Source of the DNA: Acanthosepion esculentum
Lineage: Eukaryota; Mollusca; Cephalopoda; Sepiida; Sepiidae
Assembly: GCA_964036315.1 (NCBI GenBank)
Contig: OZ038498.1
Location: 4,772,501 to 4,836,500 of the forward strand
DNA length: 64,000 nt
Reading direction: 5' to 3'
Below the pieces are notes generated by a model, which was not told the origin of the DNA, did no database searches, and was given only the letters and a program-made list of their open reading frames with translations. The position numbers were made by a program, and so were the translations under genes. This document shows, piece by piece, positions 10,490 to 22,495 of the stretch (position 1 is its first letter; every line of letters begins with the position of its first letter).

Positions 10490-11444
10490 TTAATTCCTGC
10501 AGCTCGTTGTGCTGACTGGGGCAAAGAGTACGGTGATACTGCGTGAGATACGGCTGGACTCGTGTATCCTATCGACAGAGGATGCTAGTTTGTCCATATG
10601 GCTGGTGATTACCATTGGCGCTAGTATTTGTGTTGTGGTGTAAGGGGGTTTATCTAGCCACAACCGCAGTAGCACTTTCTCAAACATGGTATTTTGTCCG
10701 AGTGGCGCTCGCATATATCGCAGTATTTGCGAAGGAGTATTGTCGCCGAGACTGATGTTACTGAACAGGTCTTGTAGCATGGCCTCTTCGGACCGACCCA
10801 TTCTCTTGATGATGGCATCTTTGGGGGTGTCGTACGGGTTGTTTGGGGTTTTATGGCATATCAACGACTATGGGTTATTTAATGCCAGATCCAGTATTTA
10901 CTAAATATATCAAAAATGTATAGCTGGAAACATCATTGTTTCGAAAGCGTATGGCTGGCAACATCATTGTTTCAAAAACTGGCAACATCATTGTTTCAAA
11001 AACGTATAGCTGGCAACATCATTGTTTCAATGTGCTGGAAAAGACCTGGAAGTTCACTATTTTCCCATAGCTGGAACCCCAACAGGTGCTAGCACTCCGG
11101 GTCAGGGTGGACCTGAGAACACCAGCAATTAAGAGGTGGTTCCACGCTTCCTCAAAACCTCCTGATCAGAGGCCTTGCTGTTGGATGCAGTTTAATGTCG
11201 TACCCAGGACGGTGTCGTACGGGTTTATTTCTAGTACCGCATCTAACAAATCAGTTACTTCGTCTACGACTTCGGGTGGCAACACTTCCACCGTGTTATT
11301 GAACTTGGTTTTCTGTGATGTTATTTTCCCGACGGAGATTATGGCTTGTAATTGAGTAAACCATTTTTTAATGTTTGAGCCGTTAAATGGTGGTAGACGG
11401 TGATTTGCGGATACTTCAAAATTTTCCTCGTGAGGGTTAGACAT
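10490..11444 (-). pseudogene. Ty3/gypsy-type Gag remnant, split by an HT insertion
   Basis: The minus-strand frame at 11226-11444 has LPPFNGSNIKKWFTQLQA, ITSQKTKF and LPPEVVDEV, typical of gypsy capsid proteins of arthropod retrotransposons. The frame at 10490-10825 continues with KDAIIKRMG, PSQILRYMRAPL and LWLDKPP. The break falls at PYDT and is filled exactly by the HT copy at 10841-11210 plus a duplicated 15-bp target. No protease, RT or integrase follows, so the element is incomplete. Confidence 0.75.
10841..11210 (-). mobile_element. HT-B copy inserted in gag, 15-bp TSD
   Basis: GGTGTCGTACGGGTT occurs at 10826-10840 and 11211-11225. HT-B differs from the commoner form by a GGGGTTTTATGGC tail side, GTATAGCTGGCAACATCATT units and a TTTAA(C/T)GTCGTACCCAGGAC head. 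Divergence between HT-B copies is low, so this is a young subfamily. Confidence 0.85.
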
Positions 11445-11459
11445 TTCTGTTGTTTTTAG

Positions 11460-13830
11460 AAAAAAAAGAAAGGAATAAAGGGGCTACATTTCTCTGTGTT
11501 TTGTTTCAATATATATTGCTTGTTGAGAGCATGCAAAGCCTGGTCAGCACCGAAGCCTCAAGCATACAAAATTTATCATTTACAACAACAATTCGAAACA
11601 AAGACAAAACTTGATTTAACCAAATCCAAAATAACATTTATTCAAAAACGACAGTAAGCATTGACTGTGTGTGATTCGGTTGTGTACGGTATTATTGTTC
11701 CAGTATACAAGTAGTTGTCACAGTTGTGCACATGGCGAAGAGTTCGAAATGTCTTTTCCTTAATTACATTTGCGAGATATGGTGAAACAGTACTTAACTG
11801 GTGTCGCTAATATGGGGTGTTCCCAGTTCTTGACCTTGTTCAGTGACTTCGTTCTTTGGCCGCGGTCGTTGAAGGAGTGGAAAAAGGGACTGCTTTCCTT
11901 CCATCTGCCGACATGAAGTTCAGTAGCTGGCAGATTTCTCCCTCCTGAACTGAAAATTTCTGCGCTATTTATATGTTTACGACAGCTGTCGATGACGTAG
12001 GATGCGGACGTAGTTGTAAGGTAAAATTCGCACCTACTTGAGATAAATGCTCGCGGCGAGAAAAATGAGTGGAGGAAAAAATACGTATTTTCCGACCAGT
12101 CGTTTTTTAGGTCCGCTACAATTCAAAGGTAAACGAATAAATCTACTAGACCCAGTAAGTAATATACTTTGGTTTGTGTGTTTAAAACCGAATTTATATT
12201 GATTAGAATATACTTTTTCGTTTTCAGTATCGAAGATGTTCGTCATCTGAGACATTCGCAAACAAAAGTTAATTCTCCATTTTAAAAGTCTTGCAAAAAT
12301 TAAATGTACTTTTTTCAAAGGTTATTTGATGAAAATTAGGAAATTAAGTTTACTTAATCTAATTTAAAATAACTTTATTTTTAATATAAAAGACGTAGTA
12401 GAAAATAAGAAAAGCATTTCTTAACCACAGTGACTTCATTTTGATATGGTTGATTGATGGTATTGAAAACTGATGTTGTGGAGTTATACAAGTGGGCTTT
12501 ATGCGTTTTGTAGGTGGTTGTCTTCGGATAACGTCAATTAACATACACCAATTTTTGACTTTTTAAAAATGCATGCAAAGATGATTAGTACAACGATATA
12601 TTTTGCATGTACTGATAATTTTTATATCTCTTAAAATAAAATATGCAATATTTAAAGAGTTTGTAATTTCATATCAGAAGGTTCTCGTGTTGAACGTCTT
12701 AGTATATAATAGAGAGAGAGAATAGAGTCCTTGTATGTATGTATGTGGGAGTTTAAGTGAAGTGCTGGTCATACTCGCTTTGCGAGTCGACAGCCACCAT
12801 GTATGTAAGTATCTCGTTGATAGTAATAATCCTTTCGACTCTCTGTGGGATTTTTAGGCGTGTTCGAAAATGTAGGCATGGGAGAACGGACGAAATTCTT
12901 TCATCAACTCTCTGGTTGCTGTGCCTGGTCGTCTTTGAGTTTATCACTTTTCGAAAACTAAGAAATTCATTACAGAATTGTATCTTGATTTCTGATTGGT
13001 TAAAAGGACTTTATAGAATCGTAATTCTACACTTCTGTGCAAAGGTCATCTAAAAGTGGATCAGTATGAGATCTTGTTAAAATCTGTGCAAAAGCCATTT
13101 AAAAGTGGATCACAGTGACGTTCTTGTATAAAACCAGTTCCACAATATTTTCCAAGAATTTGTTTGCTGATTGGTTCATAAACAAGCAAATGGGCGTCGC
13201 CATCCACCCACGCACATCCGTTTTTCATCTCGTGATCGAGTTAAATATTTTGGCGCCAATTTCCTGGGGCCTATCACAAGTCCAACGAAGTAAATAAATT
13301 CACACGCAAACTCATCTCACTAGTGAGAATCGTGACCTCAAGCCAGTTGCTAAACCAATCTACGTCACTTTATCATCTGAAATTTTAAAGTTACCTTTTA
13401 ACATAATCCAAACTTTCAGACATCGCTCACTCATCTTCACACTTAGTTTATTACACAGCAGAGAATTGTTTCATATTTCAAGTTTCTCAATCACAGAATA
13501 TTATTTTCTTCTTAATCTGCTCAAACAATTCAACATTATTTCTTGACAAAAATACAATCAAAAGAAGATAACTTTACCACAACTAAATTTATTCCAAATT
13601 ACATTGAAAATTTACATTGCACAAAAATAAAACTGTTTAAATTCCACATAAACAGATTTTAATAATTTCACTGACTTTATAAACTTTTCATCACAACAAC
13701 TTAAACAAAATCTTTCACTTAAAATCACAAATTACATTCGAAACACCTTAAAAATAGTTTGTACAAAGATTTAAACAAATACCACACATTTCAATTACAA
13801 ATCTAAATTCAGTATCTGTTTATATTTCTG
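11460..13830. other. Unclassified noncoding stretch
   Basis: AT-rich with no recognised gene. Holds short GA and GTAT simple repeats near 12708-12745. If the gag remnant ever had a 5' LTR it should lie here, but no clean TG...CA pair was found by eye. Confidence 0.4.
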
Positions 13831-13839
13831 AGATGAGGT

Positions 13840-14335
13840 GTTATGTACACTATTTACATTATTCGGACTATTGTCTTCATCTTTGTCGACATATTTATTA
13901 CAACGTTTCGAACATTCAGTATCTGTTTATATGTCTGAGATGAGGTACAACGTTTCGGCCGTTGTAGGCTCCGGCCTTCTTCAGGTGGTTGGAATGTCGA
14001 ACTGAACCCTTTATTTCGCTCACTTGGGTAGACTGTGTCCTACATGGCACAGTGGATAAAGGCGTTAGTTAGATCCAGTGACAGAACCCAAAGAGTATGA
14101 GTTCTATACCCAGCTAAGGCAGTGGAGAACTTTCAGAGGGAAATTAACAGGAGATAACTGATAACTGACACCCATTAAACATGGCACGTGGAACTAGAAC
14201 AGTCTACCCCAGAGAGCGAAATAAAGGGTTCAGTTCGATATTCCAACCACCTGAAGAAGGCCGGAGCGTACAACGACCAAAACGTTGTAATAAATATGGC
14301 GACAAAGATGAGGACAATAGTCCAAATAATGTAAA
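13840..14335 (+). mobile_element. tRNA-derived SINE in palindromic arrangement
   Basis: The right half (14041-14335) has an A-box-like TGGCACAGTGGATAA (about 14045), a B-box-like GAGTTCTATACCC (about 14100) and a body containing CACCTGAAGAAGGCCGGAGC. The left half (13840-14035) repeats much of the 3' body in reverse complement, with its own internal duplication near 13915. Relatives: 26400, 36825, 44120 and 59236. Confidence 0.65.
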
Positions 14336-14616
14336 TCTAAATTAATTCCAGCATAAATCGTTGTATTTTCTTATGCTATATAAATGAAAACTTGTTTGTT
14401 GTTATATAATATCGTTTGGTGTTATTTCTCATGTTGTTCATTGCTCTGTAATTCGTTAAAGAAATAATTAAATGTATTGAGGATTTACGTTACTTTGAAC
14501 AGGCAACCGATTTTACTCTACAGATGGAAACCTCAACGTTGCATTGAATAGCACTCCTCTACACAACTTATTTGACCACCCCTTTTTCTTCACGTACATT
14601 TTTAAGAATGATGACC

Positions 14617-14880
14617 TTTTGCCATCCAAGGCATAGTACCCGGTTTGTCCTGCTATTTACGCATAGCTGGAGGGGGGGGAGAAAATGTATGAATCCTCTT
14701 CTCCCTCCCCGCCCCAGCAAATGGAAATAGCAGGACAGAACGGGTTCTATGCCTTGGATGGCAACTGGTCTACCACTGAAAGAAATGGCAACCTACTGCG
14801 GGAAAAAATCTGCCTCGTCAATCATGTATCGAAAGATACATGATCGCCTAAGCAGGTATTACGTATAGCACATAACTGAC
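14617..14880 (+). mobile_element. tRNA-type SINE fragment with inverted duplication
   Basis: 14712-14880 carries the conserved core (GCCTTGGATGGCAACTGG, CATGTATCGAAAGATACATG) also seen at 23886 and 32665. 14617-14680 is an approximate reverse complement of 14705-14770, so the copy folds back on itself. The tRNA-like promoter is absent. Confidence 0.6.
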
Positions 14881-16600
14881 CTTTTGGCCTCTTATTTCTT
14901 TTACTTTTTCTTTTTTTTTTATGGAAAAACAAAATGGTTTTCCAACTTTTAGCTTTCTATTTTTTGTGAGGCTGGGGGGGGGGATAGTGAACTTTCTTTG
15001 CCTTAAAATTCGTAAAATTTATGTCACTTCTGTTCATCCGTGGGAGGACTTCTCCTGACCGTGATAGACAAATTTACTTGAACCCCCACCGAGTCGGGTT
15101 GTGACACAAGGTCAGTTTTTAATGCGGGGACCCGAGTGTTTCCTCTCGGACCGCTGGCCTATGATGGTCTTACCTAGTCATAGCTGGTCCAAGCTGGTCA
15201 GAGCTGATCTAAGCTAATAATAGCCGTGATACCACCTGTGCCAGGTAAGGATCATTTTACGAATTTTAAGTGAACTTATTTAACTACTCAGTAATTTTTA
15301 CAAATTAACATTTTTTTTAAGGAATCTAGTATTTTATTGATTTTTATGTACTTTAGCTTTAATTTGAATAAAGTGTGTATTTCATGTTTCACTTGTTTTT
15401 ATGTTTTCCTTTCTCAATAGCACCCCTCCAGAGTCTTAGGGACATACAATCAAGGAGTTATCGACCAACGAAACTGACGAGAAAAGATATCTAATTATTA
15501 TTGCTGAAGTACCTGTAAATTAATCAAAAGTTTCGGACGAGTTACTTCCCTTAGCATTTATTAAAATGAAACTTGCGGTGTCAATCGTGAGTAGCGATTT
15601 CGTAATCATTCGCACATGAACGAAATATGTAGTAAGTACAACTACAACCAGTTACTAATGGCTTAAATATCTTTACAAAAATCTGTTTAAAAAAAAATTA
15701 CAGAAGTTAATGAATAATTCAGTATCTGATTTTTATCTTGATATTTATTTTAAAATTCGGGAAACAAGCTTTTTAAAGTTTACAAACGAAATATCAAGTT
15801 TAGTTTCTCTTCACTCCGTCACCGAAGAAGCGAGTAAAAATAAAATGCATAAAACGAAAAAATAATGTAAACTTAATCAAATTAAATCTTGATAGAAGTT
15901 AAAAATTTAAGCGATTTTCTTTAATTTTGGAATTCATCGCTTCTGATTTTACAAGTTAAAAAATGATATGTGAAGTTAGTTTTTTTTGTTTACATGTGAA
16001 ATCAACGACTTTAAAAAAAATTTAAAACTTTTGTGGGTTTTTTCCAATTTTTATTTTGAAATTTTGTTCATGAGCTTTATACGTTATGAATCCATCGAAG
16101 AGTCTTTATGGATTTTCTATCGATTGAATTACCTTTAAAAATTTCGGTACTTCCATAAAGTTGCGAAATAGCTACCATTCTCATCAGAAAAATAGAATTT
16201 CTTTTTTACCAAAATCGAAGGTCATTTTTTAGAATATTGGAAGTAAAACTAGAAACTAAATTTTATTTTTAACTATAAATTTTACGATGTGCATAGTTCA
16301 ATCAAAGTTTATGAAAAATTGTAGAACTATAATATTTTAATGTTTTTTTTTGTTGTTTTTTTTTTTAATGACGGAGATAACATTTCGTTTTTAGTACATA
16401 AAAAAAGCAAAACAACACACTTGACACGATCAGTTACGACGACTAAACTGGCATTTATCATCACATCACCTGTTCACAGCTCAAAATTTAGATAGAGAAC
16501 AATTTCTTAAAGAAAATATGCATGTCCGGTTATGTGATAAAATCGTTGATAGAAAAAAATAATTAGGTAACCCTGTTTTACAAAAATTAATCTTTTCTTC
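14881..16600. other. AT-rich stretch before the ALDH5A1 start exon
   Basis: No gene recognised. 15030-15245 is GC-richer and contains repeated AGCTGGTC-type units that recur at 51825-51890, next to the U2-like segment, suggesting one shared repeat family. The rest is A/T-rich with homopolymer runs. Confidence 0.4.
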
Positions 16601-16603
16601 CAG

Positions 16604-16749
16604 TAACATGTTGTGTCAGTGCAGATATTCCTGTCAGCGGGCTGGCAGACTATTCCAGATTGTAAAAGTATCCTACAGCTCATTAATAAAGGACAAAGCC
16701 TATATTAATGGAAAATGGGTTAGTGCCACAGACGGAAAGACTTTTAACG
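16604..16749 (+). CDS. ALDH5A1: ALDH5A1 exon with start codon (residues 1-47)
   Basis: Coding begins at the ATG at 16608 and ends before the donor GTAAGT at 16750, in phase 1. It encodes a basic, Cys/Ser-rich leader followed by the family's YINGKWV strand. A pyrimidine-rich tract ending in CAG at 16603 lies four bases before the ATG. The exon therefore probably starts at 16604 and is joined to an upstream, probably noncoding exon. This ATG is chosen because the leader length suits a presequence. No in-frame stop separates it from the acceptor, so an upstream coding extension cannot be excluded. Confidence 0.88.
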
Positions 16750-19700
16750 GTAAGTTCCTTAAATTGTTTCAATTACACCCCATGCTTGTTCGAATTTCTT
16801 ACTTTTTAATCTAAAAACTTTCACAAAATGATTGATCACAATACATGCTGCATGGACATTACCTGTCTCTACTCAGAGTTTTGTAGATTTTGAAATCCAC
16901 TCATCAGGAGATGAAAGTATTTTTCATTTACATTCATACTTATGTTTTCTTAGAACACAAAATGCGTGGATGTTAGCAAAAGGAACAGTCAAACATGCAA
17001 ATCACAACCCGACACACAAGACGTTAGGGGCCTGCTGGTGGTCTGCCAATGGTCCACTGGTGGCAGACACCATGTAAAACAGCAAAAGTCTGTCTGTGGA
17101 TGACAAAAAAATATATATATATATTGTTTTTTTACAAAGTATTTCTGATATTAAAACCTATTTTTACACTTTCATAGTGTTTTTACACCAGTTTTGGGGT
17201 TAACTATTTGCCCATAGCTGGGACCCTAACAGGTGCTACTACCCCGGGTCAGGGTGGACCTGGGAACACCAGCAATTAAGAGGTGGTTCCACGCTCCTCA
17301 AAACCTCCTGATCAGAGGCTTTGCTGTTGGACGTAGTTTATCGTCTTACCCAGGACGCGGATGTAGTTTATCCTCATACCCAGGATGGAGTGGTCTGCTG
17401 GTGGTCTGGCAATGCCAGTGGTACTCTGGTGGCAGACACCGGTGGGCCACAAGTGGTAACATTCCCAAGACGAACACTCTGGCAGTCCGACAGTGTGCCA
17501 CCAACGGTAAATGCTAGTGTCATGCCACTCGGTAGCAGATTGGTTGTTTGCATGTAGGGAAATTGGAGATACCAAATCAAACTAGTACAACAATTTAAAT
17601 ATCTGGATAACAGATAACGCAAAGTACAACAAAGCTATCTAGATAACAAAGGGAATGAAAGTGTGTCACTGAAATCCAAAGGTGCATTGTGATATAGTGA
17701 AAGACGCTGTGGATTAACCCACTTGACTTTGCCAAATGCCAGTTAGGTGGCACTGTTTAAGTTCTATAAGGTTGGTTGTTTGGGGTTTTATGGCATATCA
17801 ACCACTATGGGTTATTTAATGCCAGATCCAGTATTTACTAAATATATCAAAAACGTATAGCTGGCAAGATCATTGTTTCAAAAACGTGTAGTTGGCAACA
17901 TCATTGTTTCAATGTGCTGGAAAAGACCTGGAAGTTCACTATTTTCCCATAGCTGGGGCCCCAACAGGTGATACCACCACAGGTCAGGGTGGACCTGGGA
18001 ACACCAGCAATTAAGAGGTGGTTCCACGCTTCCTCAAAACCTCCTGATCAGATGCCTTGCTGTTGGATGCAGTTTAACGTCGTACCCAGGACGATTTAAG
18101 TTCTATAAAAAGACAAACATTTCCTTTCTCTTTCTTCTTCAAGCTGTAGCAGATCATAGATGAAAGCGTCCTCCACTGGGACACGTTTGTTTTGTTGGTC
18201 GACTGACGGATGAACTCTCTCACACGAGCACACATGCACATTCTTAATAGCTACGTTTTAGTCTATTTTCCTTTCCTTTCAACTGTGTATTAATGTAATC
18301 TCTTGTTAATACATGCATTGTTTGTTTTAAATTCCATATTTTTGTATTTTACATTTACCTGGAATCACATGAGTCCGCCAAATATTGTTTGCAGGACAAA
18401 TGTACCAGGATCCATTCAATATTTATTGAGAAACATCCACACCTTGCAACAAAATTGATGATTCCCACAAAAATGCCACTTGTAGCCACAGAGATGTGGT
18501 TCTACAGAAGGATGCTGAGGATACTATGAACTGAACATGTGAACAACGATGAAGTTTTAGAGAAAATGGAAACAAAAAGGACATATATTTAGCATCAAGA
18601 AGAGGTAGTTGAAATTTCTAGGGCACATAAGGAGGAAGGAGGGCTTCGAGAATCTGATACTCACAGGACAGATTGAAGATAAGAGAGACAGAGGAAAACA
18701 ACTGATAACCTGACTAGCTTTTGGTTTGGTTTGGTTTACGACATATCAATGTCAATGGGTTATTTAATGCCAACACAATTTTTATTGCTGGTAATTTTTT
18801 TTTTTTCCTCAAAAATGTATAGCTGGTAATAATTTTTCTTCAAAAATTTATTGCTGGTAATAATATTTTATAAAGTATTTCTGGTATTAAAACCTATTTT
18901 TACACTTTCATAGTCTTTTGACCCAAGTTTGGGTGGGGTCTGGATGGATCTGGGAACACCAGCAATTTAGAGGTGGTTCCATGCTCCTCAAAACCTCCTG
19001 ATCCGAGGCCTTGCTATTGGATGTAGTTTATTTATCAAGGACATGGATGTAGTTTATCGTCATACTCAGGATGGACCTACCTAGCGAGCTTGAGTAAATG
19101 GATGTCCGAACAAAATTTAAGAGAGATAACAAAAAGACAAAATTTATTAAGAGCTACAAAGGAGAGGAAATTGTGGAGAGCCGGGATTCTCAACATCCTG
19201 AAGGGACATGGCGCATAGAAGAAGTTATGATCTAATTAATGCTATATCCTTATATATTGAGCATTGTATTTACAAAGAGTCTTTCATTTTTTCTTTTTTT
19301 ACAACTTAACACTTTCTAGGCTATTTAAAGCAGGGGAAATAATTTTGTTTTTACATTGTAGGAATTCTTTTTGATGGTTTGGTTTGTTTTGTTTTAGGGC
19401 ATATCAACCTCAATGGGTTATTTAATGCCAACAAGATTTTTATTGCTGGTAATAAATTTTCCAAAAAATGTATTGCTGCTAATATATTATTTTTCTTCAA
19501 AAATGTATTATTGGTAATAATTTTTCTTAAAAAATTTATTGCTAGTAATAATTTTTTACAAAAATATGTTGCTGATATTAAAACCTATTTTTACACTTTC
19601 ATAGCACCCTGACCCCAGTCTGGTGGGTTAACTGTTTGCCCAAAGCTAGGACCAATTTTTTTTTTTAGATAATGATTTAGTGATGCAATTCTTACTAATT

Positions 19701-21036
19701 AACCCACTGCTGGGGAGAAGAGGTGGATTCATACCTTTCTCCAAGAGTATTTGTAAGTGAATATAACACCTGACTGGAATTGGAACTTGGCTCTCCAATT
19801 GACAATTCGGAGCCATTATCCACTACACCATCCACACATCCAAGCTTACAGCACCTAGTATTACTAAGCAGTCATCCATCCAGGTCCTGATCAATGTTGT
19901 TTAACTTTGGTGATCGTACAGGAACCAGTGTTTCAATGTTTGGTTTGGTTTGTTTTACGGCATATCAACCATAATGGGTTATTTAATGCCGACAAAATTT
20001 TCATTGTTAGCAATATTTTTTTCAAAAATCTATTTCTGGTAATATTTTTTCCTTCAAAAAATCTTTCTGGTAATAATTTTCCTTTGCTGGTAATATTTGC
20101 TTTTCAAAAATTTATAGCTGGTAATTTTTTTTCTTTTTTTTTTCACAAATGTATTGTTGGTAATAATTTTTTTACAAAGTATTTCTGGTATTAAAACCTA
20201 TTCTTAACCCCCAAACTGGGGCCAAAACACCATGAAAGTTTAACTATTTGCCCATAGCTGGGATACTAACAGGTGCTACCATCCCAGGTCAGGGAATACC
20301 AGCAATTAAGATGTGGTTGGTTCCACACTCCTCAGAACCTCCTGATCAGAGGCCTTGCTGTTGGATGTAGTTTATCGTCTTATCCAGGATGCAGTGTTTC
20401 AATGTGATATGGCCATATGTTTGTAATTACAAAGAGTGCTTGCCTAAAAAAAAAAATCTTCCAAAAATATCTTGGTCAACCGTTTTTTAGCCCAACATGT
20501 CATAGAGAGAGGACATAGGACTCAACACTGCATGGTGACTCTCAGTTTCACACCTCAATGCAATCTTGACAAAGGGTGCCACTACTCTTCATTGGGCTGT
20601 ATATATATATATATATATATATATATTATCGCTCTCCCGTCGAACTCGACGTATGAGGGTCAGACAGATCAGTTCCCAGAAACTGAAAGCCCGACAGCCA
20701 CACAGGATTTGATTATAGTGGTGAAGGCCTTGTGCAGGGCCATCCACACTTTTTGGAGGGACGAATACAGGGACCTGGTGCAACGGATGCCACAAGGTCC
20801 CCAAACGACCCTCCGCAGGTTTTGAATTCAGAGTTGTCCTTCTCCTAGACCAGTTGCCATCCAAGGCTATAGAACCCAGTCTGTCCTGCTATTTACCCAT
20901 AGTTGGAGTGAGAAGAAGAGGATTCACACCTTTCCCAAGGGTATTAGCACGTAAGTGAATGTAATGGAATCGACTGGAATTCGAACTCGGCTCTCCGATT
21001 CCTCAATCCAAGCCGTTATCCATTACTCCACTGTGC

Positions 21037-21097
<61 letters not shown>

Positions 21098-22436
21098 CAG
21101 GTTTCATATGTAAGCCATGAGAGGATTAAAGAAAATAAGTTGGCCTAGAGATTGCATTGAAGCATGGAACCGACAGTCCCCAATCAGTGTTGATCCCTGT
21201 GCCCAAATTGTCTATAACTCTCCAATCACTGTTACCCTATAAATATTTTTGTTCATTTAATTCATCTCGTAGTAACCATTTAAAGATACCAGTTTTCAGA
21301 AGAGGTTATACATTAATTGTCTAATAATTATTTTTAGCATCTTTCACGTGACAAGTTTACATGTGGTTATACTCTGCTTCAAATTATATCTTTGATCCAC
21401 TGTACATGTCAGCCAAATGTGAACACTAAGAAAGGTCAGGTTGAAAATGCAGCACTGTTGCCATATTTGGGCAGGAGGTACCCAGACCTCGCTTTCTAGT
21501 CTTGATAGAGTTCAAAATCGTCTCTCAGTGGAAGATGAATTATTTTTCCACACTTCAACCTCTCTCTGTCTCACAGGTGGGATGTGGCGACTCTCACTGC
21601 TCTTTCACTACTACCATGGAAAGGTTTTCGAATGAACTGCATCTCCTGGTTCCACCAGGTCTGACATTCATGGCTAGGACCTGCCATGCCACTTATATTG
21701 TAACAGACCACCCACATTTCCTCAACAAGAAGTAAGTTCCACTCAAACAGCTTCTTCTCACAAACTACTGGCCTTACTACAATCTTTAACCAGTTTAGAA
21801 TCAATCGTTATATACCCTCCCATCCGTATAAACTACCCCTGATCATAACCCCCTACCTCAAGTGGTCCCCCGTCCTGGGTACGACGTTAAACCGCATCCA
21901 ACAGCAAGGCCTCCGATCAGGAGGAAGCGTGGAACCACCTCTTAATTGCTGGTGTTCCCAGGTCCACCCTGACCTGTGGTGGTAGCGCCTGTTGGGGTCC
22001 CAGCTATGGGAAAATAGTGAACTTCCAGGTCTTTTCCAGCACATTGAAACAATGATGTTGCCAACTACACTTTTTTGAAACAATGATGTTGCCAGCTATA
22101 CGTTTTTGAAACAATGATGTTGCCAGCTATACGTTTTTGATATATTTAGTAAATACTGGATCTGGCATTAAATAACCCATATTGGTTGATATACCATAAA
22201 ACCCCAAACAACCAACCATCAAGTGGTCCCTGGGCCATGTAAAGGTTGAATCTTACTGTAAAAAAAAAAAAAAAAAAAGGAAAAAGTTTTCCCATTTTAA
22301 GTCTTATGTATCTTGTAGAAGAACATGTTTTTTCTGTCCCAGTATTTATCTTTTTTGCATGTCTGCTACATTGGTTTGGTTTATGGCATATCAATCTCAA
22401 TGTGTTATTTAAAGGCAACAAGATTTTTATTGTTGG

Positions 22437-22495
<59 letters not shown>

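Noticed and set aside
5165..12700. ATCAGAAGG-containing blocks near 5175, 9040 and 12675 as LTRs of one retrotransposon
   Set aside because: Similarity is limited to one or two short words, with no TG...CA ends, primer-binding site or collinear flanks.
12795..12810. Near-perfect Kozak context GCCACCATG followed at once by GTAAGT
   Set aside because: No coding exon or family match continues from it, and the surrounding frame has no recognisable product.
20472..20864. Overlapping open frames at 20472-20825 (plus) and 20589-20864 (minus) as genes
   Set aside because: Both lie in the 3' region of a SINE variant with related sequence at 34740 and 31899, and both run into a (TA)n tract.
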